Below, piece by piece: positions 16,165 through 21,823 of a DNA stretch of 21,823 nt. Source of the stretch: an uncultured Planctomycetaceae bacterium (GTDB taxonomy: Bacteria; Planctomycetota; Planctomycetia; Planctomycetales; Planctomycetaceae); NCBI GenBank assembly GCA_937952455.1, contig CALFYU010000345.1, positions 1-21,823 of the forward strand, written 5' to 3'. The notes under the pieces are model-generated. The model was not told the origin of the DNA. It was given only the letters and a program-made list of their open reading frames with translations, and did not search any database. How positions within the stretch are numbered: position 1 is the stretch's first letter; each line of letters opens with the position of its first letter. The position numbers and the translations under genes were made by a program.

Positions 16165-16187
16165 CCCAAACCGACGGCTTGCCGTCG
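16165..16187 (-). repeat. Palindromic repeat, CGACGGC/GCCGTCGG family, copy 3
   Basis: Read on the minus strand: CGACGGC, AA, GCCGTCG followed by GTTTGGG. It matches the copy at 13447-13470 apart from the loop. Orientation is opposite, and it lies upstream of phnY. Confidence 0.75.
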
Positions 16188-16205
16188 TGCACGGTGTTCC
16201 TTGTC

Positions 16206-16245
16206 GAGCAATGTGATGCCATGATGAGCAATGTGATGCCATGAT
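16206..16245 (+). repeat. Perfect tandem duplication of a 20-base unit
   Basis: GAGCAATGTGATGCCATGAT occurs twice in a row with no mismatch. The identity suggests a recent slippage or duplication, or an assembly artefact. It is not part of a gene. Confidence 0.9.
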
Positions 16246-16282
16246 ATCGGGCCCAAAATAATGGGCTGGACCGCGCGACATC

Positions 16283-16360
16283 GTAGGCCAGGCCGCCGCC
16301 TGACTGCCTGTAGAATGGATTGTCCAATGCGGATCGCGCCAGGTGGCTGCCTGACCTACA
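16283..16360. repeat. Inverted pair of GTAGG-CAGG-type repeats
   Basis: GTAGGCCAGGCCGCCGCCTG at 16283-16302 (then AC) is roughly the reverse complement of CCAGGTGGCTGCCTGACCTA at 16339-16358 (then CA). A 36-base spacer separates them. It could fold as a long imperfect stem just ahead of the phnY start, and I recall similar units as dispersed planctomycete repeats. Confidence 0.55.
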
Positions 16361-16417
16361 CCCGCTTTTTGGCTCGAAAAAGTTACTAGCGCTGAACTCC
16401 GTTGGAACCTAAGAACG

Positions 16418-17836
16418 TTGAACGACATCCTCCCTTGCTACATCGCCGGCGAATCGATCTCGAACGGGCCGACGCTCGCAGTCAGCAATCCCTACAACAA
16501 CGAGATCGTCGGCCGCGTCTCGCAGGTGTCGCCGGCCGACACGGAACGGGCGATCCAGGCGGCGCTTGCCGGCGGCGAGCCGCTGTCGCGCTACCGGCGA
16601 TACGAGATTCTTAACACCGCCCGTGAGCTGTTGCATGAACGCCGTGAGGAGTTTGCGCGGCTGATCTGTGCCGAGTCGGGACTTTGTCTGCGGGAAACTC
16701 GCTATGAGGTCGGCCGGGCCAGCGACGTGTTTCAATTCGCCGCCATGGAGGCCCTTAAGGATGACGGGCAGATCTTTTCCTGCGACGTCTCCCCCACCGG
16801 CAAGGCCCGCAAGATCTTTACACTTCGCGAACCGGTCCGGCTGATTTCTGCGATTACGCCGTTTAACCATCCGCTCAATCAGGTCGTGCACAAACTGGCG
16901 CCGGCCATTGCCGCTGGGGCGCCGGTCTTACTCAAACCGTCGGAAAAAACCCCGCTTACTGCCATCCGCTGCGCGGAATTGCTCTACGAAGCGGGACTGC
17001 CGGGCTGGATGCTCAGCGTGCTGCTGGGGCCGCTGGACGAATTGGCGACAACGATGGTCGGCGATCCCCGCGTCGAGTTGGTGACTTTCACCGGCAGCGT
17101 CAAAATCGGCAAGAAGATCGCACGTGATGCCGGATATAAGAAAGTCGTGTTGGAACTGGGGGGCAATTCTCCGCTGATCATTCTCGACGACGCCGACATG
17201 GACCTCGCCGTGCATTTGGCGGCCGAGGGTTGTTTCCGCAATTCCGGACAACGCTGCACCGCTGTTAAACGGCTGCTGGTGCATGAAAAAATTCTCGAAC
17301 AGTTCACCGAACGATTTGTGGAGCGGGCGGCGGAATATGTGGTGGGCGATCCCGCCGATGAGCAAACGCGGATCGGGACGGTAATCGACGAAGCGGCAGC
17401 GATGCGGCTCGAATCGGTCGTGCATGACGCCGTCGCTGTCGGAGCCAAAGTGCTCTTGGGCGGACAGCGGCGCGGGGCACAGTTGTCGCCGACCGTGATC
17501 GCCGACGTGCCCCGCGATGCGGAGATGGTTGTCTGCGAATCGTTCGGTCCCTTGGCCCCCATCATGTCGATTCGCGACATCGACGACGCGATCGAATTGG
17601 CCAACGCTACCGATTTCGGACTGTCATCGGGTATCGTCACCGATAGTCTGGACAGCGCGATCCGCGCGGTCAAAGGCATCCGCACCGGTACCGTCAACGT
17701 GAACGAGGTCCCCGGCTATCGCATCGAGTGCTCCCCCTTCGGCGGCGTTAAGGACTCCGGCCTGGGCATCAAGGAGGGAGTGATCGAAGCGATCAAGTGT
17801 ATGACGGTGGTGAAGACGTTTTCGCTGCCGTGGTGA
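16418..17836 (+). CDS. phnY: Phosphonoacetaldehyde dehydrogenase PhnY
   Basis: NAD-dependent aldehyde dehydrogenase that oxidises phosphonoacetaldehyde to phosphonoacetate, the substrate of PhnA. 472 residues, normal for the family. The ALDH residues are all present: Asn150 in SAITPFNHPLNQVVHK, Lys173 in PVLLKPSEKTPL, the NAD-loop FTGSVKIGKKIA (224-235), the general base Glu246 in VVLELGGNSPLII, and the nucleophile Cys280 in RNSGQRCTAVKR. The C-terminus YRIECSPFGGVKDSGLGIKEG is typical of this branch. The start appears to be TTG at 16418 (MNDILPCYIAGE): a stop lies upstream at 16352-16354, no in-frame ATG or GTG lies between, and the next Met would remove the N-terminal domain. Specificity rests mainly on the phnA neighbour; another aldehyde substrate is the alternative. 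Confidence 0.9.
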   Translation: MNDILPCYIAGESISNGPTLAVSNPYNNEIVGRVSQVSPADTERAIQAALAGGEPLSRYRRYEILNTARELLHERREEFARLICAESGLCLRETRYEVGRASDVFQFAAMEALKDDGQIFSCDVSPTGKARKIFTLREPVRLISAITPFNHPLNQVVHKLAPAIAAGAPVLLKPSEKTPLTAIRCAELLYEAGLPGWMLSVLLGPLDELATTMVGDPRVELVTFTGSVKIGKKIARDAGYKKVVLELGGNSPLIILDDADMDLAVHLAAEGCFRNSGQRCTAVKRLLVHEKILEQFTERFVERAAEYVVGDPADEQTRIGTVIDEAAAMRLESVVHDAVAVGAKVLLGGQRRGAQLSPTVIADVPRDAEMVVCESFGPLAPIMSIRDIDDAIELANATDFGLSSGIVTDSLDSAIRAVKGIRTGTVNVNEVPGYRIECSPFGGVKDSGLGIKEGVIEAIKCMTVVKTFSLPW

Positions 17837-17838
17837 GC

Positions 17839-17947
17839 AGAGTGGCCAGTGGCCAGAAGATGGGGATAGTGGACCGCACGGTATCGATGTGCTAACCCTA
17901 CGGCCTAAAGCCTTCCCTCAAGACTGTTCCCTCAAGCCTCAAGCCTA
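17839..17947 (+). repeat. Composite intergenic repeat, copy 2
   Basis: AGAGTGGCCAGTGGCCAGA at 17839-17857, then GGACCGCACGG, CCTAAAGCC and a 33-base CCTCAAG-type tail at 17915-17947. The two ends match the element at 11975-12177; the middle is shorter and different. It sits between phnY and the small unknown gene. Confidence 0.7.
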
Positions 17948-18014
17948 TCCCCCCTCGCGCGCAACCGTGGCGCGTTCTTATGAGGTGCGATTCCATCGAG
18001 GGGGAGACGAGCGA

Positions 18015-18365
18015 ATGGTCAATGGTGCGGGGTTGCGATTGCATCGCGGCGGTGAGCAAGCGACTGCGGGGGATGCGTTGCCGGACGGTTGGCGGGGGAA
18101 TGGGGCGATCTTTTGCAGCTTATTGGAGCGGATCGGGCGCGAGGTGGAGCCTTGGGCGCTGACGGCGGCCACGGAGGCACTCGATGCTTTGGTCGTGCAG
18201 TTGTTTGCGGATTGCGAGACCGACGACGTTTCGACGGCGACGTGGGACCGCGTGGTGCTGTTGGCGACGCTGTTGGGTTACCGCGAGGTGCTCTCCGCTT
18301 TGAGCGGACGGTCGCAAGCAATTGTGGCGAGGTTGGCGCGACGGGCGAATTCGGGCGGCGAATAG
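18015..18365 (+). CDS. Small hypothetical protein downstream of phnY
   Basis: A 116-residue protein from the ATG at 18015, with GGGGAG about 8 bases upstream. It opens with a Gly-rich stretch (MVNGAGLRLHRGGEQ), followed by a mostly helical body with WGL-like hydrophobic spacing: IFCSLLERIGREVEPWALTA, ALDALVVQLFADCE, DRVVLLATLLGYREVLSALS. It ends in a basic tail (IVARLARRANSGGE). No signal peptide or membrane helix is convincing, and I recognise no family. The frame extends upstream through the repeat to 17889; that part is rejected because it translates the repeat. It is on the phnY strand, but the repeat between them makes cotranscription uncertain. Confidence 0.6.
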   Translation: MVNGAGLRLHRGGEQATAGDALPDGWRGNGAIFCSLLERIGREVEPWALTAATEALDALVVQLFADCETDDVSTATWDRVVLLATLLGYREVLSALSGRSQAIVARLARRANSGGE

Positions 18366-18406
18366 TACGACACCGCGACGTGGTTGTGCTGGTCGTCTCA
18401 ACAATA

Positions 18407-18436
18407 GGGTGCCACTGGCGGCTTGCCCGCCAGTGC
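18407..18436 (-). repeat. Palindromic repeat, TGGCGG family, copy 2 (reverse orientation)
   Basis: GGGTGCCACTGGCGG, CTTGC, CCGCCAGTGC. The reverse complement matches the copies at 628-658 and 18483-18512. It is one half of an inverted pair between two convergent genes. Confidence 0.85.
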
Positions 18437-18482
18437 CGTGTCAGGCTGGAGTTTCCAAGCCCCGGTACATCAATCTACGTGC

Positions 18483-18512
18483 GCACTGGCGGACGAGCCG
18501 CCAGTGGCACCC
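18483..18512 (+). repeat. Palindromic repeat, TGGCGG family, copy 3
   Basis: GCACTGGCGG, ACGAG, CCGCCAGTGGCACCC, differing from the copy at 628 by a single base over 30. It faces copy 2 across a 46-base spacer, a REPIN-like arrangement. Its position between convergent 3' ends would let it act as a transcript-end structure for both genes. Confidence 0.85.
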
Positions 18513-18553
18513 GGTCAATGGTGGGTTTGACGACGGTACTTCGTGTTGTCAAG

Positions 18554-19312
18554 TTACGTCCGTGTTGCGCACGTGACGGCGTGGTAGGGATGTTTTAGGA
18601 AGTCCGTCCAGTAGTCCGCACCCATTGCTTCGATGCCTGCCGGGCTGATTTCGGTGGCGGGCCATTGGATATTCGTGAAGCCGGCGGCCTGGAGTTCGGC
18701 GTTGATGGTTTCGGATGTCCACATCGTGTTTTCGGCGCTGACGCTGTTGTCGCCCGTGCCGACCGTCCAACGGCAGCGTGAGCCGTCGCCGTGGGATTCG
18801 AGGATTTCCAGGTTGATGCCGTACTTCGGGAAATTGTCGGGGTGCTGGAATATCGAGTCGAAGCAGCCGCCGAGGTGCACGAAGCGGCCGCCGGGACGCA
18901 GGACATGGGCCAGCGAGCGGCACATGTTGCGGAGGTGCTCGCGCGTCTGGGCATAATCGAGCAGCCACTCGGCAACGGCCAGGTCGAAACCGCCTAGCCC
19001 GGTCTGGTCGGCGAATTCGCCGAGATCCCCGGCATCGGCCACCTCATAGCGAATCGGCTGCGCTTGCCCCGCCTCCTGCCCGCGGGCCAAGCGGATCATC
19101 TCGGCGGAAAGGTCCACGCCGACCACCTCCGCCGCCCCTGCGTCGCGGAACATCCGCGTGTAATACCCGTCGCCGCACGCGACATCGATCAACCGCTTTC
19201 CTTGCAGCGACCCCAGCGCCTGAAAGAGCGTGTACCGCTCCGCGAACCGCTTCCAGGGGAGCGATTTGATCAGCAGGTATTGAGCGCCGATTTCGTTGTA
19301 ATCGCTGGGCAT
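18554..19312 (-). CDS. Class I SAM-dependent methyltransferase
   Basis: A 252-residue methyltransferase from the ATG at 19312 (MPSDYNEIGAQYLLIK), with GAGG about 8 bases upstream. Motif I is LIDVACGDGYYTRMF (41-55) and Asp67 in VVGVDLSAEMI (63-73) would hold the SAM ribose. FDLAVAEWLLDYA follows as motif IV, and LAHVLRPGGRFVHLGG as post-IV. The C-terminal part (WTSETINAELQAAGFTNIQW, ADYWTDFLKHPYHAVTCAT) is like small-molecule methyltransferases of the toxC/UbiE-like type. The substrate cannot be named. The open frame upstream of 19312 reads as proline- and serine-rich non-family sequence and is rejected. It is convergent with the small gene at 18015-18365 and not clearly linked to phosphonate metabolism. 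Confidence 0.92.
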   Translation of the reverse strand: MPSDYNEIGAQYLLIKSLPWKRFAERYTLFQALGSLQGKRLIDVACGDGYYTRMFRDAGAAEVVGVDLSAEMIRLARGQEAGQAQPIRYEVADAGDLGEFADQTGLGGFDLAVAEWLLDYAQTREHLRNMCRSLAHVLRPGGRFVHLGGCFDSIFQHPDNFPKYGINLEILESHGDGSRCRWTVGTGDNSVSAENTMWTSETINAELQAAGFTNIQWPATEISPAGIEAMGADYWTDFLKHPYHAVTCATRT

Positions 19313-19729
19313 GAGCGGGCCTCGCGGCGTGGTGGGTGATGCGATCGCTTCGTGTAGTAGAAGCGGGTTGGTGAGGGATGTCCAGGGTGATTGGGGGTGG
19401 GGCGATTTTTCGCTGCTGTGCGCGTTGGCTAGAAACGGACTGTGATGCGGAATTCTTTGTGAATTCCATGCGAACAACGGCTACAATCTGAGTGACTCGC
19501 AAATTTCGCACGTGGCCCCGAAAGAAACTTTCGAGGCGGCGCAGCTGCGGGAAAGTGTTCGCGTTGGCGAGGCTCCATTATCATCAGACCTCCTGTCGAC
19601 TTTGTCGACCAAATAGAATCTATCTGGGCCACCCTGCGGAGGGGCAGTTGAGACTTTAGACTGTGTTGAACGTACAACGTCGTTTGCGTCGCTGAGACGC
19701 GGATCGAATTAATGGAAGGGCGATATGAC
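19313..19729. other. Gene-free divergent interval between methyltransferase and FGE-like genes
   Basis: 417 bases with no credible gene; a 100-residue minus-strand frame here overlaps the downstream gene start and lacks protein character. Small perfect hairpins occur at 19449-19467 (GGAATTC, TTTGT, GAATTCC) and 19519-19533 (CGAAAG, AAA, CTTTCG). Promoters for both flanking genes must lie here, but none could be assigned. Confidence 0.6.
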
Positions 19730-20566
19730 ATGATTGAATACCGACGCTACGGCATATTGATCATCTTTGCGGCGGCGGCGTGTGTGGTTAGTCCCAGTTT
19801 TGGCGAAGTGGATGAACGACAGCCGCGCCCTGGTGCCAGGCTCGCCGTCGACATCAATGACGCGGCGTTTATCTTCCGGTGGTGTCCCGCTGGCAAGTTC
19901 CGAATGGGTGCAGCTGAAGAGGCAAGAGCGAATTATGGTGATCTCTTTGTGCCGCAGCACGACGTCAGGTTTTCCCGCGGATTTTGGCTTATGGAAACGG
20001 AAGTGACGCAATCACAATTCGAACGGATCATCGGAAGACAGCCCTCTTTTTGGCACTCCCGCAAAAACCCAGAACATCCCGTGGAGCAGGTTTCCTGGTT
20101 TGATGCAGTGGAATTCTGCGACAGGCTGTTGCGATTAGACCCAAAAAATTACTATCGGCTGCCCACCGAAGCGGAATGGGAATACGCCTGCCGAGCTGGT
20201 ACGAAGGAGCCTCGATACGGCGAATTGTCGGAGATTGCCTGTGTATTTCAGAACACGGACCTCGGCGAAGGAAGCACAGGACACCGGCCGGTTGGTCTCA
20301 AAAAGCCAAACGCGTGGGGTCTATACGACATGTTTGGAAACGTTGGCGAGTGGTGCTCCGATTGGTATGGACCTCCTTCATTAGAGGCAGTTTCAGATCC
20401 AATCGGACCGAAATCCGGGGAATTTCGTGTTGTTCGCGGCGATGATTGCTTTGCCGACTGTTCGTTGAATGTGCCGGGCTGCCTAGCTGCTGCCCGGTCT
20501 GAGTGGCCTCCGAAAGCAAAAGAACGAACGATCGGATTTCGCGTCGTCCGCGTGCCGACAAAATAG
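19730..20566 (+). CDS. Secreted formylglycine-generating-enzyme-like (SUMF1 domain) protein
   Basis: A 278-residue protein with an N-terminal signal (RRYGILIIFAAAACVV, residues 5-20) and a SUMF1/FGE fold: FRMGAAEEARANYG (57-70), VRFSRGFWLMETEVTQSQFE (79-98), HPVEQVSWFDAVEFC (116-130), YRLPTEAEWEYACRAGT (142-158), GLYDMFGNVGEWCSDWY (197-213) and IGFRVVRV (268-275). True FGEs oxidise a sulfatase Cys to formylglycine using two Cys placed shortly after an RGGSW-type motif. Here that core is RVVRGDDCFADCSLNVPGC, with GDDC in place of GGSW and Cys spacing that does not match. It may be a non-catalytic relative, common in planctomycetes. I chose the ATG at 19730, with GGAAGGG about 9 bases upstream; the ATG at 19712 is the alternative. 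Confidence 0.88.
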   Translation: MIEYRRYGILIIFAAAACVVSPSFGEVDERQPRPGARLAVDINDAAFIFRWCPAGKFRMGAAEEARANYGDLFVPQHDVRFSRGFWLMETEVTQSQFERIIGRQPSFWHSRKNPEHPVEQVSWFDAVEFCDRLLRLDPKNYYRLPTEAEWEYACRAGTKEPRYGELSEIACVFQNTDLGEGSTGHRPVGLKKPNAWGLYDMFGNVGEWCSDWYGPPSLEAVSDPIGPKSGEFRVVRGDDCFADCSLNVPGCLAAARSEWPPKAKERTIGFRVVRVPTK

Positions 20567-21013
20567 CATTCAATTATACATTCTTCCTAAATAGAGCCTC
20601 ATGGCAATTCAGGGATCGTGACCTGCTCCGTTTGGGCGAGGCTGATCATTATCCGGTGTCCGACGACATAACCCGCGTCGGCCGAATCGACCAATGCGCG
20701 TGAAATGCGGATTCGGAGCCATATCGCGCTGAGACAGAGTAAAGTGGCACATTAACACCGCGGATTCCGTTTCGCATACAGGGAATCGGTTATGACGCCG
20801 TTGTCTGCAGGACCGCTAACTCTTTTGTACCCTAAACCATTCGATCAGCAGACACGAGAATCTTCGGTTCCCCCCCAATTGCTCCAACCGTCATCCAAAA
20901 CTGCGGATGACGGAACGGGAGTGGCCCCAACATTCGGCTAAACCCGAACTGAGGTCTCGAAATTCAACCATCGCACTTCAAACAGGAATCAATACAACAC
21001 GAATAGCGGTCCC
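20567..21013. other. Gene-free interval with one hairpin before the LRR gene
   Basis: 447 bases. Apart from a perfect 9-bp hairpin at 20888-20913 (CCGTCATCC, 8-base loop, GGATGACGG), about 100 bases ahead of the LRR gene, I see nothing in it. Short frames at 20503-20703 run on from the FGE-like gene in another phase and look non-coding. Confidence 0.6.
20888..20913. repeat. Perfect hairpin upstream of LRR gene
   Basis: CCGTCATCC and GGATGACGG form a 9-bp stem with an AAAACTGC loop. No T-run follows. It might shape the leader of the LRR transcript or end a transcript from upstream. It is unlike the other repeat families here. Confidence 0.5.
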
Positions 21014-21769
21014 ATGACAGACGACACACAAACAACCAATGATCCTATTGATGCGTTCGAGTATTTAACGAATCACGGTTGTAATGACCAACGCAGCGAA
21101 GTCCGCTGTATCGAGCCCGTGTCCGATCTTCACGACTGTACCAATCTGTGGATTAGATTCTTCAGCAGCCTGGAAGACCTGAGCCCGCTCGCATCGCTGA
21201 AGAATCTCAGATCGTTAAGCCTACAAGATTGCACGTCACTAAAGGACCTTACGCCTCTCGCGTCAATGACCAACCTCCACAACCTTGTGCTCGCGCAATG
21301 CACAGGCATCTTGGATCTATCTCCACTGGAACGTTTGACATCTTTGACGTACCTGAATCTGAATAAGTGCACCGGGATAATTGATTTCACACCATTGAGC
21401 AAGCTCACTAACCTGACGACTCTTGAACTCGCTATGTGTCAGACTTTGACTGACTTGTCTGTGTTGAAGGATTTGACCAAGTTGGAAACCTTGTCGCTGT
21501 TTCATGGCCGAAGAATCAACTATTTGTCGCCCCTGAGCAATCTGAAACAACTCACCGAATTGAATCTCTGGGGATGCCTGTTTGTCGAGGACATTTCCCC
21601 GCTTGCCGAGCTGCCCAACCTCAAACATCTCATCTTAAAAAGCTGTCGACGGGTTAAAGATGTTTCACCGCTTGAAGGAAAGGTCAGCCTAAAGCGCGTT
21701 AATTTAGCTGCCACGGGTATTGACTTGGAATCTCTCACCCCGGCCTTGAGAGCGAAACTGTATCGTTAA
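21014..21769 (+). CDS. Cytoplasmic leucine-rich-repeat protein
   Basis: A 251-residue protein made almost wholly of leucine-rich repeats. After an N-terminal acidic segment and a lead-in (about 1-55), eight units of exactly 23 residues begin at residues 56, 79, 102, 125, 148, 171, 194 and 217. The consensus is LSPL..LTNL..L.L..C..L.D, and six of the first seven units have Cys at the position usually Asn in LRR loops. The eighth unit diverges (SLKRVNLAATGIDLE) and acts as the cap. No signal peptide or membrane helix is seen, so it is likely intracellular and protein-binding. Start at ATG 21014. It is preceded by a 450-base gap and has no functional neighbour to suggest a partner. Confidence 0.88.
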   Translation: MTDDTQTTNDPIDAFEYLTNHGCNDQRSEVRCIEPVSDLHDCTNLWIRFFSSLEDLSPLASLKNLRSLSLQDCTSLKDLTPLASMTNLHNLVLAQCTGILDLSPLERLTSLTYLNLNKCTGIIDFTPLSKLTNLTTLELAMCQTLTDLSVLKDLTKLETLSLFHGRRINYLSPLSNLKQLTELNLWGCLFVEDISPLAELPNLKHLILKSCRRVKDVSPLEGKVSLKRVNLAATGIDLESLTPALRAKLYR

Positions 21770-21823
21770 CGCGGGGTTCGAGATCAAAAGCTATGCACGT
21801 TACTGTCGATTCGTGACTAGCTC

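Larger units (their letters stand above)
16069..16417. other. Gene-free interval before phnY, rich in repeats
   Basis: A 349-base interval. It contains a near-palindrome AATAACGACGTTGTTATT at 16091-16108 (possible terminator of the CBM9-like gene), a triple CACAGAT iteration, a GCCGTCGG palindrome, a perfect 20-base tandem duplication and a pair of inverted CAGGC-type repeats. No believable gene is present; a minus-strand frame across it lacks any protein character. Confidence 0.65.

Noticed and set aside
12193..18365. Treating the YhdH/AcuI-type gene and the 116-residue protein as part of the phosphonate pathway
   Set aside because: They share the strand only; gaps of 180-400 bases with repeats separate them, and no chemical step needs them.
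18407..18512. Possible CRISPR-like repeat-spacer-repeat
   Set aside because: Only two units, in opposite orientation, each a palindrome, with no cas gene; it fits a REPIN pair instead.
18089..18598. Plus-strand frame of 169 codons overlapping the 18015-18365 gene
   Set aside because: It would translate both TGGCGG palindromes and run into the convergent methyltransferase end; the 18015 start has a better ribosome binding site.
19429..19731. Minus-strand frame of 100 codons between divergent genes
   Set aside because: It overlaps the start region of the FGE-like gene, lacks protein-like pattern, and contains the small hairpins of the interval.
21770..21800. GGTTCGAGATC resembling a tRNA T-arm
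   Set aside because: No matching acceptor, D or anticodon arms upstream; the preceding bases encode the LRR protein.

Overview
The window looks like chromosomal DNA of a planctomycete (Planctomycetota). The reasons are a secreted sulfatase, a Tat-exported Gfo/Idh/MocA oxidoreductase, a secreted formylglycine-generating-enzyme-like protein, a leucine-rich-repeat protein, many short orphan genes, and gene-poor gaps filled with palindromic repeats. This placement comes from gene content and protein style only; no rRNA, tRNA or complete marker set is present. I see no phage, transposase, integrase, CRISPR array or tRNA gene.

Layout. (1) 1-3655, minus strand: Gfo/Idh/MocA oxidoreductase, a DUF3592-like membrane protein, hisC and the 5' part of hisB (cut by the window edge). 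(2) 3798-5954, plus strand: four small orphan genes (two membrane proteins, a lipoprotein, a basic protein), ending at a perfect hairpin that faces the end of glnS. (3) 6009-11878, minus strand: sulfatase, cyclophilin-type peptidyl-prolyl isomerase, gltX, a two-gene HicA-like module, and glnS. Both tRNA synthetases of the Glu/Gln pair lie here, with the small module between them. (4) 12193-18365, plus strand: a YhdH/AcuI-type oxidoreductase, phosphonoacetate hydrolase (phnA), a secreted CBM9-like protein, phosphonoacetaldehyde dehydrogenase (phnY) and a small unknown protein. PhnY oxidises phosphonoacetaldehyde to phosphonoacetate, and PhnA splits that to acetate and phosphate. Together they are the lower half of the 2-aminoethylphosphonate route; the transaminase PhnW and a regulator are not in the window. 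(5) 18554-19312, minus strand: a SAM methyltransferase convergent with region 4. (6) 19730-21769, plus strand: the FGE-like secreted protein and a cytoplasmic LRR protein.

Intergenic DNA. The gaps carry several families of short palindromic or iterated sequence, most present more than once in this 22 kb. There is a TGGCGG/CCGCCA hairpin (three copies, two as an inverted pair), a CGACGGC/GCCGTCG hairpin with a GGTTTGGG tail (two good copies, one degenerate), a GGTCCGC/GCGGACC hairpin pair, a long composite element upstream of two different genes, and triple-iterated CGAAA and CACAGAT motifs. These resemble REP/REPIN elements. With the HicA-like pair and the protein inserted between phnA and phnY, they are the least explained parts of the window.
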